Assembly (NCBI RefSeq): GCF_022024055.1
Contig: NZ_CP091788.1
Coordinates: forward strand, 1,302,001-1,366,000
DNA from: Prevotella sp. E2-28
GTDB taxonomy: Bacteria; Bacteroidota; Bacteroidia; Bacteroidales; Bacteroidaceae
Direction of reading: 5' to 3'
Length of the DNA stretch: 64,000 nucleotides
The notes under the pieces were generated by a model that was not told the DNA's origin, did no database searches, and saw nothing but the letters and a program-made list of their open reading frames with translations. Shown here in pieces: positions 50,844-58,687 of this stretch (positions are counted from its first letter, which is position 1; the number at the start of each line of letters is the position of its first letter). A program made the translations under genes and the position numbers.

Positions 50844-52024
50844 TAATCTATTGTCATCGTCGGGTTGTCCAAGTCTGGGTCCGACAGTACATACAGGTAT
50901 GTAGGCTGTATCGTCATGTTGATGATATATTTACTGCCTCGTTCAGCAGCATCCAGTCGGTCAATGATATCCGTTACCAAAATGGTGTTCGTTGCCTTAC
51001 TGTTCAAACGAATCAGGTTCCCCTTCTTATCGTACACATCATAGGTCGTGGTCAGGATGAGCTTGGTGACGCCCTGTGGAACAAAGTGACTCAGAAACAT
51101 GCTATAGCTGGTGCTCAGCTCCAAGCCTTCGTCTGATTGGAACACGATGCCGTCACATTCCTCTTCGCCAGTGGGCGTATAGGTGATCGACTCTATGGGA
51201 TTACTGCCAGTATTGTTACCGTTCAGCGTCACGGTGACGTTCATCTTCTTCTTTGTCTTTCCAGAGTTTGAGGCCGTCTGCAGACGAATCTCCTTCACTT
51301 TGATGGTACGCAGGTCGTTATAGTCGTCATACACTCTCATGCTGAGGCTCAAGGCAGAGCACAGGTGGTCGAAGAGCAGGTACATATAGTTATTCTCGCT
51401 CTCGCCTTTCTTCAGGTTGAACATGAAGTTACCTGCTGTCAGTCCGCCGTCATGATCCGCATCAGGTCCATGCTTCGCACCGATAATCACGCAGGCATCA
51501 GCCATCACGGTCTGCAGACCGTTGATGGTCAGCACGGCGCCCTTGTCGTAGGTAGGATTCGGGGTGATGGTGGCATTATCGGCAGCACTTTGCGGCAGGA
51601 AGCCGTAAACATAGTAGTCGCCGGCATGGACATCGTCCGGGTTAACCGTATTGGGGAGTACCAATTTCCATTTATCTGTACTCGACACATATCTCAGTCG
51701 GCCGTTCAGGGGATTCATCGGACCTTCCGCCACGTTCTGCGTGAAGAATACGTCAATGGTTTTGTTGTCGAGCCGCTCGTAGTTGGCATATACACTGCCG
51801 CTATATAACTCGCTATACAGATAATACGACGTGGGCGGCGTCCAGCTGCGGGTAATCTTTCTGCCCTCGCTGACGTCGCCGCTTCTGGCATCAGCAGCAT
51901 CCGCGTAGTCAGGAGCCGATACCGTGGCTTCCACCATCAGCATCGCCTGCTGCGCGTCGTCGCTACTGCAGCCCAGAAGGACTAAAAGTCCCAGAAGTCC
52001 TATTATCGTGTTTCTAATCTTCAA
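50843..52024 (-). CDS. Divergent fimbrillin-like lipoprotein next to the giant genes
   Basis: A 393-residue protein with a lipoprotein signal (IGLLGLLVLLGCSSDD, lipobox LLGC). The body has the beta-rich, Thr/Asn-rich character of Bacteroidota fimbrillins, including HLCSALSLSMRVYDD, which corresponds to the HALARIE segment of its neighbours, and a C-terminal KYIINMTIQP strand. It lacks the KYWP motif present in the other four. Its position between the minor pilins and the giants would suit an adaptor role, which is inference. The start codon is TTG, and the first bases (TTGAAGATTAGAAACACG) nearly match those of two other minor pilin genes. The lipobox means outer-membrane transit before pilin assembly. 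Confidence 0.75.
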   Translation of the reverse strand: MKIRNTIIGLLGLLVLLGCSSDDAQQAMLMVEATVSAPDYADAADARSGDVSEGRKITRSWTPPTSYYLYSELYSGSVYANYERLDNKTIDVFFTQNVAEGPMNPLNGRLRYVSSTDKWKLVLPNTVNPDDVHAGDYYVYGFLPQSAADNATITPNPTYDKGAVLTINGLQTVMADACVIIGAKHGPDADHDGGLTAGNFMFNLKKGESENNYMYLLFDHLCSALSLSMRVYDDYNDLRTIKVKEIRLQTASNSGKTKKKMNVTVTLNGNNTGSNPIESITYTPTGEEECDGIVFQSDEGLELSTSYSMFLSHFVPQGVTKLILTTTYDVYDKKGNLIRLNSKATNTILVTDIIDRLDAAERGSKYIINMTIQPTYLYVLSDPDLDNPTMTID

Positions 52025-52031
52025 TTTTCTT

Positions 52032-52071
52032 TCGTTATGTCGTTGTTACGATATTTCGTTATTTCAGTTTT
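52032..52071. repeat. 8-bp tandem repeat between two fimbrillin genes
   Basis: Degenerate units TCGTTATG, TCGTTGTT, ACGATATT, TCGTTATT, TCAGTTTT fill the gap between the fourth and fifth fimbrillin-like genes. Same unit length and base pattern as the arrays at 50.8 and 61.7 kb. Confidence 0.65.
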
Positions 52072-53339
52072 TACCAATTATACACCGTATGTGTTCCCGA
52101 TCCGCCATCTTTCCAGGGCGTGAAGGCCGACTGCACCAGTGTGATGTCCAAGCCTTGTGTCGTAGGCGTCAGCTTCATGTTCAGCGTGTAGCTGGTGTTG
52201 CCGTAGAACTCCCTGTCGTTGATGATGCCTTCTGCCGTCAGTTCCGTGTCGTCTTCATCTATGGTATAGGTGATGGTCACGGTCAGCGGATTCAGCTCGT
52301 TATAGGCGCGGGGTATGATAAGCAGTCCTTTGCCAAGCACGCTGATAGTGTCGCTTATTGTAGGTGGCATCATATCCGTACGAATCACGAGTGGCTTAGC
52401 GGCCAGATAGTCTTCTTCGATGTTCACCGTCATGCTGCCGCCGCGCTCTGTCCATATTGGCTTGTCGGTGATTGCCGATGAGGCCGTCGGGCTGCTAATG
52501 TTTAGCAGACCTCTGGTGTAGAGGTCGCTGACGGTGATGCTTTTGATGGTCACCGAGTCGCAGCCAGGTTCCTGAATCACGAAGCACTGGAATATCAGGC
52601 GTGTCATGCCGTGATGGAAATACCAGTCGATGAAGCCGTTGCGTGCATCGCCTCCAACGGGGTCGGTATAGTGGTCACCGCTGTTTGCATAGGTGTAGTT
52701 GTTATACAGCGTGCCGTAGGTGGTACCCTCATCATCGGTACCTTCATGTCGGCTAGTGCCCCATAGCGGGTCGTGCTGTGAGCCGTTCTTGTAGTCGTCG
52801 GCAGTCACCACTACTGGTAACAGGGGCATACCCTCGTCGCTGGTCTGCAACTCATAGCTCACATAGGGCGCATAGGCACGGAATGTGAGTTTCTCGCTGC
52901 TGTTCAGAGGCCAGTATTTCGATGGCGTATAGTCCCATTTGCTGTTGCTGTAGGTAACGCGCTGGTTCTGCATCAGCAGCGTCCGTGTATAGGTGCTGAT
53001 ATGAGCAGAAGGCGTGGTGCCCTTAGCATTAGTGAAGGTTACGTCCGTAGAACCTGTGTACCAGCAATACACGCCGAAGCCCACCGTTTGCAATAGGGCA
53101 GTGGTCAGTTCGCCGTCGCCGGGTTCAGGGGCGGTGCGAGTAGTCCTAGCGCCACGTGTAGCGTCGCCCTTGCTCTCAGCTATTCTTGCAGAGAAACCCA
53201 CGGCGCGCTGCTGCATCTGCTGAGGTCTTTCCACCTCATCAGAGCTACAGCCCAGGAATACTAGAAAGCCTAGTACCACTAGTCCTGCTAGTTCCGCTAG
53301 TTCTACTAGCCGTCTTATTATCGTCTTTCTACTCTTCAC
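52071..53339 (-). CDS. Fimbrillin family lipoprotein (minor subunit)
   Basis: A 422-residue protein with a lipoprotein signal ending LVFLGCSSDE. The mature part carries the fimbrillin pattern: ATRGARTTR early (a possible Arg-gingipain-like processing site), FGVYCWYTG, then YTPSKYWPLNSSEKLTFRAY (the KYWP motif seen in its paralogues), HGMTRLIFQCFV in the middle and NTSYTLNMKLTP near the end, where the donor strand lies in this fold. GTG start. The signal-peptide region is built from repeated CTAGT-like bases (53260-53315) giving a Leu/Val/Glu-rich string. It lies 10 bases after its upstream neighbour. Likely an accessory or tip pilin. Confidence 0.85.
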   Translation of the reverse strand: MKSRKTIIRRLVELAELAGLVVLGFLVFLGCSSDEVERPQQMQQRAVGFSARIAESKGDATRGARTTRTAPEPGDGELTTALLQTVGFGVYCWYTGSTDVTFTNAKGTTPSAHISTYTRTLLMQNQRVTYSNSKWDYTPSKYWPLNSSEKLTFRAYAPYVSYELQTSDEGMPLLPVVVTADDYKNGSQHDPLWGTSRHEGTDDEGTTYGTLYNNYTYANSGDHYTDPVGGDARNGFIDWYFHHGMTRLIFQCFVIQEPGCDSVTIKSITVSDLYTRGLLNISSPTASSAITDKPIWTERGGSMTVNIEEDYLAAKPLVIRTDMMPPTISDTISVLGKGLLIIPRAYNELNPLTVTITYTIDEDDTELTAEGIINDREFYGNTSYTLNMKLTPTTQGLDITLVQSAFTPWKDGGSGTHTVYNW

Positions 53340-53349
53340 TCGTCATTCT

Positions 53350-54525
53350 TTATTCTTCACTCAGCTCTAAGGCTGGTGGTGTTAGTTCTTCGCCCCAATC
53401 CACCACCTCGCCGGTGAACTCTATGCGGTTAGCACGGAGTCGGATAGTGTAGATGTAATGATGATTGGGCAGCCACTCGGTCAGCGCATCGCCACTTCCC
53501 GTCAGCTTCATGGTGTTCAGCTGTATCGAAGCCGTGTTGCGGTAGGTATAATCCTGATCAGCTACGGGTGTTGTGCCTACGTAGTGATACGTGGTGCCGT
53601 CGCTCTTCAGCGTTATCTCGTAGTCAAGGCTCAGCATGGCATCGGCACGCAGGGTTTGCGGCATCAGCAGGTAAGGCACATAGGTAGTGCAGGGGTAGTT
53701 GTAGGCAGGGTTAGTGCCGTGACGGTTTGTCTGTCCGCTCCATGTGTATGATGTGCCTTCGAGGGCATCGTAGGCAGTGGTGAGCGTGCCGTCCTTATAG
53801 ATATTGCTGATGCCTAAGTCGTACAGGTGGAAGCTGACGATATCCTTGCGAATATCGGCGTCGGCCACTACGCGGAACTCTATCTTTGACAGGGCATGAT
53901 GGAAGCGGAACTTCACCTTGTCGTAGATAGTCAGGTCGTTAAACGGTAAGCCTGGGTCGCTCTCCGTGTCGCGTGTCTGCGGCAGGTTTGTAATGAGTTC
54001 TGATACCAGCAGATCCGTCTGGTATTTTTGCGTATCCTTCACGGTGAAGTTAAAGGAGGGCAGACCGTTATCGTCATTATGGAGCAGGGGCGTGAGGCCC
54101 GTAGAGTCTGTGCTCTCAGGATGTACCGGATTTGCTGGATTATCCGAAATATCCGGATCCGTAAACGGGTAATATGCTATGAACGACAGCTTATCCGTTT
54201 CTTCGTTGGGCCAGTATTTCAGGGGCGAATAAACGAAAGCGTTGATCTTCAGGTAGAAGGCGGCCTGCTGGTTCCACATGAAGTTGGGCGTGATTCTGCT
54301 GGCAGCGGCATCAGCGGCCCAGTTGCTGTCGTCATGATAATAGGCATAGATGCCGATGCTGGTGCTATCGGGGATAGCGCCCTTCACCTCGCCGCGCGTC
54401 GTGAACTGCTCGGTATAGCTGCCAAAGCCTACGGCGCGCAGATTCTGCTCGCTGAAATCCAGCCCCTCGTTGCCACAGGCGGCGAGGGCAAATGCAAATC
54501 CTATTATCGTCTTTTCAATCTTCAA
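53350..54525 (-). CDS. Fimbrillin family lipoprotein (minor subunit)
   Basis: A 391-residue protein with a short lipoprotein signal (TIIGFAFALAACGNEG, lipobox LAAC). Fimbrillin features in order: TRGEVKGAIPDSTSIGIYAY, FMWNQQAAFY, YSPLKYWPNEETDKLSFIAY, FRFHHALSKIEFRVVADADI and a C-terminal HHYIYTIRLRANRIEFTGEV strand. The start codon is TTG; I found no in-frame ATG near it. It lies 4 bases after its upstream neighbour, so translation is probably coupled. A stalk accessory or tip subunit of the type V pilus is the best guess; its exact position in the fibre cannot be told from sequence. Confidence 0.87.
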   Translation of the reverse strand: MKIEKTIIGFAFALAACGNEGLDFSEQNLRAVGFGSYTEQFTTRGEVKGAIPDSTSIGIYAYYHDDSNWAADAAASRITPNFMWNQQAAFYLKINAFVYSPLKYWPNEETDKLSFIAYYPFTDPDISDNPANPVHPESTDSTGLTPLLHNDDNGLPSFNFTVKDTQKYQTDLLVSELITNLPQTRDTESDPGLPFNDLTIYDKVKFRFHHALSKIEFRVVADADIRKDIVSFHLYDLGISNIYKDGTLTTAYDALEGTSYTWSGQTNRHGTNPAYNYPCTTYVPYLLMPQTLRADAMLSLDYEITLKSDGTTYHYVGTTPVADQDYTYRNTASIQLNTMKLTGSGDALTEWLPNHHYIYTIRLRANRIEFTGEVVDWGEELTPPALELSEE

Positions 54526-54529
54526 TGGT

Positions 54530-55678
54530 CTAAATTCCAGAAAGAATCAGGTTCAGTGAATAGGTGGTGTTGCCTCTTAGCGGCGTAGCCACGTTGGTCA
54601 GCACGGCAGTAGTGGTCTTTACGCCCATATCGTCGGTGCTGGTTGTCATCTTGTGGTATCTCACCAGTACCGTCAGCGTGAGTGCTGGCTGCGGTATCAG
54701 GTAAACATACGTCTTGCGGTCGCCAGTGCTGAGCGCATTCTGCGGCTCAGTGGTCAGACCCTCGGGCTGCCAGGCATAAGGCAGACCGTTGATATAGCGT
54801 ACCGGAGAATCTATGATGCCATAGCTCTGGTCGTTATTGTCAGTATTGTCGATGGTGAAGGTGTGGTTGATGTCGTAGCCGCCACCATCCTTGTCGAATA
54901 CCAGGTTCGACCATACAGGGTAGTATTTCTTTGAGAGACCCTCGCCCTCAGTGGTCTGGCTGGTCAGCGACAGTCGGCCGGTCTTAGCCATCTGGCCCGT
55001 CAGCGCGATAGAGTCTATCAGCACCTTTGTACCTGCAGCAGGGGCGCTGGCCAGTTTTACGTTGATTTCCAGACGGGCTAAGGCGTGATGCATCTTCATG
55101 CCCAGTGTGCCGGCAGCATAGTTTTCGCTGGCGGCGGGAATGGCTGATGGCTCGCCGTAGTACCACAGCAGATCCACGCAACTGTCGGGCTTCTCGCTGC
55201 GGCGGTAGTCAATATAAGGAGATTCGGTATTGACGGAAATGCCGATGATGCCGGTGTCGTCGGCATCAGGTGATATAGGCAATTCCTGATAGGGGGCGTA
55301 GGCGCTGATGCAGAAGTTTGTCATGCTGGCTGGCCAGTATTTGATGGGATAATAACTCCAGTATCCCTTCATGGGGTCGTCCATATCGCCTACGAAGGTG
55401 AACGCCACTTCCTGATTGTACATTAAGTCGGGCCGCTTCTCGGCCGACAGGCTGGCAAAGACGCCGAAGCCGGTATAATAAAGATCCTCGCTGTTCATCG
55501 CTCCTTTCTGACCGATAACGGCGCGGGTCGTGTTGTCGTCGTTTTCAGTTGCGCAGTTGAAAGATATGGTTACGGGCTCTACTGGTGTGACCTCGCTGGT
55601 CATATCGTCGTGCGAGCATCCTGCTAAGAGCATAGCTCCTAAAGTGATTATACCATATGAAAACGTGCGCGCGTACAT
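54530..55678 (-). CDS. Fimbrillin family lipoprotein (minor subunit)
   Basis: A 382-residue protein with a lipoprotein signal (ITLGAMLLAGCSHDD). Fimbrillin pattern: ENDDNTTRAVIGQKG, TGFGVFASLSAEKRPDLMYN, YYPIKYWPASMTNFCISAY, KMHHALARLEINVKL and a C-terminal GNTTYSLNLILSGI strand. It is the first gene after a 382-base gap that contains an internal promoter (55816-55846) and hairpins, so it probably heads a sub-operon of minor pilins and giants. ATG start, unlike the next three genes. Likely a minor pilin of the type V fimbria. Confidence 0.88.
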   Translation of the reverse strand: MYARTFSYGIITLGAMLLAGCSHDDMTSEVTPVEPVTISFNCATENDDNTTRAVIGQKGAMNSEDLYYTGFGVFASLSAEKRPDLMYNQEVAFTFVGDMDDPMKGYWSYYPIKYWPASMTNFCISAYAPYQELPISPDADDTGIIGISVNTESPYIDYRRSEKPDSCVDLLWYYGEPSAIPAASENYAAGTLGMKMHHALARLEINVKLASAPAAGTKVLIDSIALTGQMAKTGRLSLTSQTTEGEGLSKKYYPVWSNLVFDKDGGGYDINHTFTIDNTDNNDQSYGIIDSPVRYINGLPYAWQPEGLTTEPQNALSTGDRKTYVYLIPQPALTLTVLVRYHKMTTSTDDMGVKTTTAVLTNVATPLRGNTTYSLNLILSGI

Positions 55679-55815
55679 TATAACTTATAGGTTTTATATA
55701 TAATTCCTAAAAGCCCAAAGATGTAAGGGGCTTACAGGACAGAGGGGGCCTTAGGTTAGTAACACCTATTACCCTTTAGGTCGATTTATAGTCTTATACT
55801 TCTTGTTCTATTTTG
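55679..55815 (-). promoter_or_regulatory. Long 5' leader of the minor pilin sub-operon
   Basis: About 130 bases lie between the predicted transcript start near 55808 and the ATG at 55678. Short possible stems are present (GTAAG 55723-55727 with CTTAC 55731-55735; AAGCCC 55711-55716 with GGGCTT 55728-55733, mutually exclusive). No known riboswitch was recognised. Confidence 0.4.
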
Positions 55816-55846
55816 CAAAAATAGTAAACCTTTTTTATTTTACCAA
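55816..55846 (-). promoter_or_regulatory. Internal promoter for minor pilins and giant proteins
   Basis: On the minus strand TTGG (55846-55843), 19 bases and TATTTTTG (55823-55816) match the Bacteroidota consensus. It lies downstream of the major fimbrillin gene and just after a 12-bp hairpin. Confidence 0.7.
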
Positions 55847-55879
55847 GACATTTCGGCTATTTTTTGTTGATATTTTAAT

Positions 55880-55908
55880 GTGAGGTGGCGGCGTTTCCGC
55901 CACCTCAC
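55880..55908 (-). terminator. Strong hairpin after the major fimbrillin gene, possible attenuator
   Basis: GTGAGGTGGCGG (55880-55891) and CCGCCACCTCAC (55897-55908) form a perfect 12-bp GC-rich stem with a 5-base loop. On the minus strand it is followed by ATTAAAATATC and not by a clean U-run, so partial termination or 3'-end protection of the pilin mRNA is more likely than full termination. Confidence 0.65.
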
Positions 55909-55944
55909 GTATAGAGAACTTATCTAATGAGCTACTACTTTATT

Positions 55945-56014
55945 GTCCGTCCGCTCGGAGCGGACTGTGCGTCCGTCGGCTTCGGACTGAGAGTCCGCCC
56001 GCTTCGGACTGGGC
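55945..56014. repeat. Three tandem hairpin repeats in the 3' region of the major fimbrillin gene
   Basis: Three copies of a 22-26 base unit GTCCGxCCGCTTCGGACTGxG (55945-55970, 55971-55992, 55993-56014). In each, GTCCG and CGGAC are inverted, giving three short hairpins in a row about 45 bases after the stop codon. Confidence 0.8.
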
Positions 56015-56060
56015 TTTTCTACGTAGCTTGTTCATTTAGATGTTGTTTCTTTGAGACTAA

Positions 56061-57434
56061 TTACTGCTCGTTCTTAGGCAGGTTCACGTCTGTGCTACCC
56101 ATAATCTCCCAGTCAGCAACCTCAGCATCCAGCTTCACAGAAGTCATACCAAGGATAAGCTTCAGAGTGTAAGCCTTGTTGTTGCTAAGTGTAGGAATGG
56201 TAACAGTCTTCTTGATAACATTCTCTACTTCAGAGTAACCAGTAGCAACCTTAGCGTCCTTTGTGATAACATCATAGGTAATTGTAACCTGCAAATCAGT
56301 GTTGGCATTACCAGGAATAACCATGAAATAGTTGTTGTCAGCAATTACAGGATGCTCAATATTCTCAACACCAGTCCAAGTTCCAGTCTGATTCCATGTG
56401 TCAGAAGCATTATCCTTGTAAGCAATGTTTGGATTCAAACCACTGCCAACACCAACTGATAAGTTGATATCACCGGCTGTATTTGTCCAAAGAGCCTGGA
56501 AAGCATCTGTGTTCTTCAGATTCAGGGCACCGCTGGTCTTCAATTGCTTGGTTGCAGTAACTTCTGTTACATTAACGCTCTTTACGGCAATCTTTGTCTG
56601 GTTGTTGAGCTGGCCACCAGCAGCAATCTGGTCAGCAGCGTAGATAACGGTCAAACCGATACGAGCAAGGGCGTGCTGGAAGAGGAACTTAATCTTCTGG
56701 TCCTTAGAGGGCTTGAGAAGGTCAACCAAAGGCATACCAGCTAAAACACTTGTTGTTCCACCAGAAACGTCTGTATAGCTCAGACCTCCGGAAGGAGCTA
56801 CACCCCACAGCAGGTCAACGCTCTTAGAAGGATCTGTAGCTACTGCATAGCGTACCCAAGGATCGTTTCCTGTTGCATTATTGGCAATAACAGCTTCAAT
56901 ACCACCACCGTTAGCGGTGATTTTACTGTCATCAATTGCAGGATCATCGCTATATGTAGGACCAGTTAACTTACCAGTATAAATGCCTGATGCTTCTGCA
57001 ACATAAGGAGCATAAGCGAAGAATGACAGTTTGTCTGCATGATCTGAAGTTGCTTTAGGATCCTGACTATCCTGACTTGTCTCGTTAGGCCAGTACTTCA
57101 AAGGTGAATATGTCCATGCACTTGCGTTGTATGAAACATGTTCATTCCACATGAAGTTTGCTACTGGAGTAGCAGCCTTAGAATATGCACCATCGGCAGA
57201 ACCGTTGTCATTAGAATACTGTGCAAATACACCGAAGCCCTTGTCATTAGTTTGAAGAGTAGCGGTTGTCTGGATACCAGCATCACCAGCACGAGTAGCA
57301 TTGGGCACATAGGTGTCAAAGCCTACAGCCATCTTACCATTAGATACCACGCTTTCGTTAGTAGCATCTTCATTTGTACAAGCTGTCAGCATCAGAGCTG
57401 AAGCAGCTGCCATCAAAAATAAACTCTTTTTCAT
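56061..57434 (-). CDS. Major fimbrillin of the type V pilus (FimA/Mfa1-like)
   Basis: A 457-residue lipoprotein precursor (MKKSLFLMAAASALMLTACTNED, lipobox LTAC). The mature region begins MAVGFDTYVPNATRAGDAG, with an Arg at the expected protease-processing site of FimA-type pilins. It continues with GFGVFAQYSND, FMWNEHVSYN, YSPLKYWPNETSQD, FLFQHALARIGLTVIYA and ends NNKAYTLKLILGMTSVKLDAEVADWE. The C-terminal strands are those exchanged between subunits after processing. It is the largest of five fimbrillin-like genes, the only one followed by a strong hairpin set, and the first after the DUF5119 gene, so I take it as the shaft subunit. Its identity as the major subunit is inference from position. 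Confidence 0.85.
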   Translation of the reverse strand: MKKSLFLMAAASALMLTACTNEDATNESVVSNGKMAVGFDTYVPNATRAGDAGIQTTATLQTNDKGFGVFAQYSNDNGSADGAYSKAATPVANFMWNEHVSYNASAWTYSPLKYWPNETSQDSQDPKATSDHADKLSFFAYAPYVAEASGIYTGKLTGPTYSDDPAIDDSKITANGGGIEAVIANNATGNDPWVRYAVATDPSKSVDLLWGVAPSGGLSYTDVSGGTTSVLAGMPLVDLLKPSKDQKIKFLFQHALARIGLTVIYAADQIAAGGQLNNQTKIAVKSVNVTEVTATKQLKTSGALNLKNTDAFQALWTNTAGDINLSVGVGSGLNPNIAYKDNASDTWNQTGTWTGVENIEHPVIADNNYFMVIPGNANTDLQVTITYDVITKDAKVATGYSEVENVIKKTVTIPTLSNNKAYTLKLILGMTSVKLDAEVADWEIMGSTDVNLPKNEQ

Positions 57435-57514
57435 AATCGTAAAGTTTAAAAAGTTAATAAATAAGAGAATTAAAAAATTGTTTTCTTTCGTAATATGTTG
57501 TGTTATTAAATTGT

Positions 57515-58687
57515 TTACATTGGTACATCAATAATCTCATCATCGCCCCAAGGCGACACCTCCGCATCGAAGGCTCCAGAGCCAGAGGGCTGTGCATAAG
57601 GTAAGTTCGGCACCTCATCGTCGTCATAGAACGGCGCATCAACTACGAGGTCGAGCTCGAGCGTGACGTCTGTCTTGGCGAAATAGCCTGCCTCCTGGCT
57701 TTCTTCGCCAGCACGGCGGCTTTCTGCTTCCACAGTCCTATATTTAATCATTTTACCTACAGGATAGCGGAATACATGCTGCGTGCCGTCAATCAGCGTG
57801 AAGCAGAGTGAAAGTGTGTTGCTTGACTCACTGCGCTGAGAATCGAGTTCGCGACCGTGTGGCAGTCCAAAAGTGCGGATGCTGGTAGTGATATAGCCCA
57901 CGCTCTTAAGCGTATCGCCGCCTTCGTAGGTAATGCCAGAAGTTTTCCAGCTTTCCAGCAGGTGGTAGCCAGCCTGCGAACGACGCCAAGCCTGCGTGAG
58001 CAGGAAACCGTCGGCCATACCTGAGATGTTACCTATCACACTACTCATGTATTTGATGCCAAGTACACGTACGCGGATGGTCATTTCCGTTTCCATTGGC
58101 TCAACGGTCTCGTTCAGCGTGATGCCTTCAAACTCCGTAGGAATACTGTTCCTGTCCTTATATGATATGAAGCGGGGTTTGCCGCCGGTCATCTCTGGAA
58201 GTATCGTAAAGGAATCGATGACGCAGCCGATATGCTCGGGTTCGCGCATATATGCTACGTTAGGATCCCAGAAGTCTGTAGTGCGTTGCTGTTGCTGTGC
58301 AAAGGCGTATATCTTATTGAAACTCTTAACTTGACCAAAGCGGATAGAGCCAAACTCGTTGAAACTGTGGTTGATAATCAGCATCTTATAGTCGCCCGGC
58401 TCCAGCATCGTCTCGTATTGATCCACAGCGTTGGTCACGTCGGTAATGACGATATCGTCACCATCCTTAGCGAAAATGACGGTCATTCCAGAAGGCTTCT
58501 CGCCAAACTTCGACATCCAGTCCACGTTGATTACTACATCGGCCTTGCCTACATAATAAACCTCTAGGGGCTCGCGCTGGCAGGAAACGAAGAGTGAGAT
58601 GCAGGAAATGAGAAGCAACAGGTAAGAGAGATGCCGAACTGCTGTCTGCATCTTTCTGCTTGTGCTTACTATCATTCTAAACTTCAT
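57515..58687 (-). CDS. DUF5119 lipoprotein, pilus-associated (anchor-like)
   Basis: A 390-residue lipoprotein (signal LLLLISCISLFVSCQREPLE, lipobox FVSC). The CQREPLEVYY start, VVINVDW and EPGDYKMLIINHSFNEF match the DUF5119 family, which occurs in Bacteroidota fimbrial loci beside fimbrillins and recalls Mfa2/FimB anchor proteins in having a two-domain transthyretin-like layout. It also carries KPSGMTVIFAKDGDD, IRVRVLGIKYMSSVIGNISG and a C-terminal DVTLELDLVVDAPFYDD. I infer an outer-membrane anchor or regulator of pilus length. The ATG at 58687 overlaps the upstream stop codon by one base (TGATG), so translation is coupled; a GTG one codon earlier is an alternative. Confidence 0.83.
   Translation of the reverse strand: MKFRMIVSTSRKMQTAVRHLSYLLLLISCISLFVSCQREPLEVYYVGKADVVINVDWMSKFGEKPSGMTVIFAKDGDDIVITDVTNAVDQYETMLEPGDYKMLIINHSFNEFGSIRFGQVKSFNKIYAFAQQQQRTTDFWDPNVAYMREPEHIGCVIDSFTILPEMTGGKPRFISYKDRNSIPTEFEGITLNETVEPMETEMTIRVRVLGIKYMSSVIGNISGMADGFLLTQAWRRSQAGYHLLESWKTSGITYEGGDTLKSVGYITTSIRTFGLPHGRELDSQRSESSNTLSLCFTLIDGTQHVFRYPVGKMIKYRTVEAESRRAGEESQEAGYFAKTDVTLELDLVVDAPFYDDDEVPNLPYAQPSGSGAFDAEVSPWGDDEIIDVPM

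Noticed and set aside
55927..56172. An 81-codon plus-strand frame with Arg-Pro-Leu-rich repeats downstream of the major pilin
   Set aside because: The frame is produced by the tandem GTCCG hairpin repeats and the antisense of the pilin 3' end; no start signal or homology pattern.
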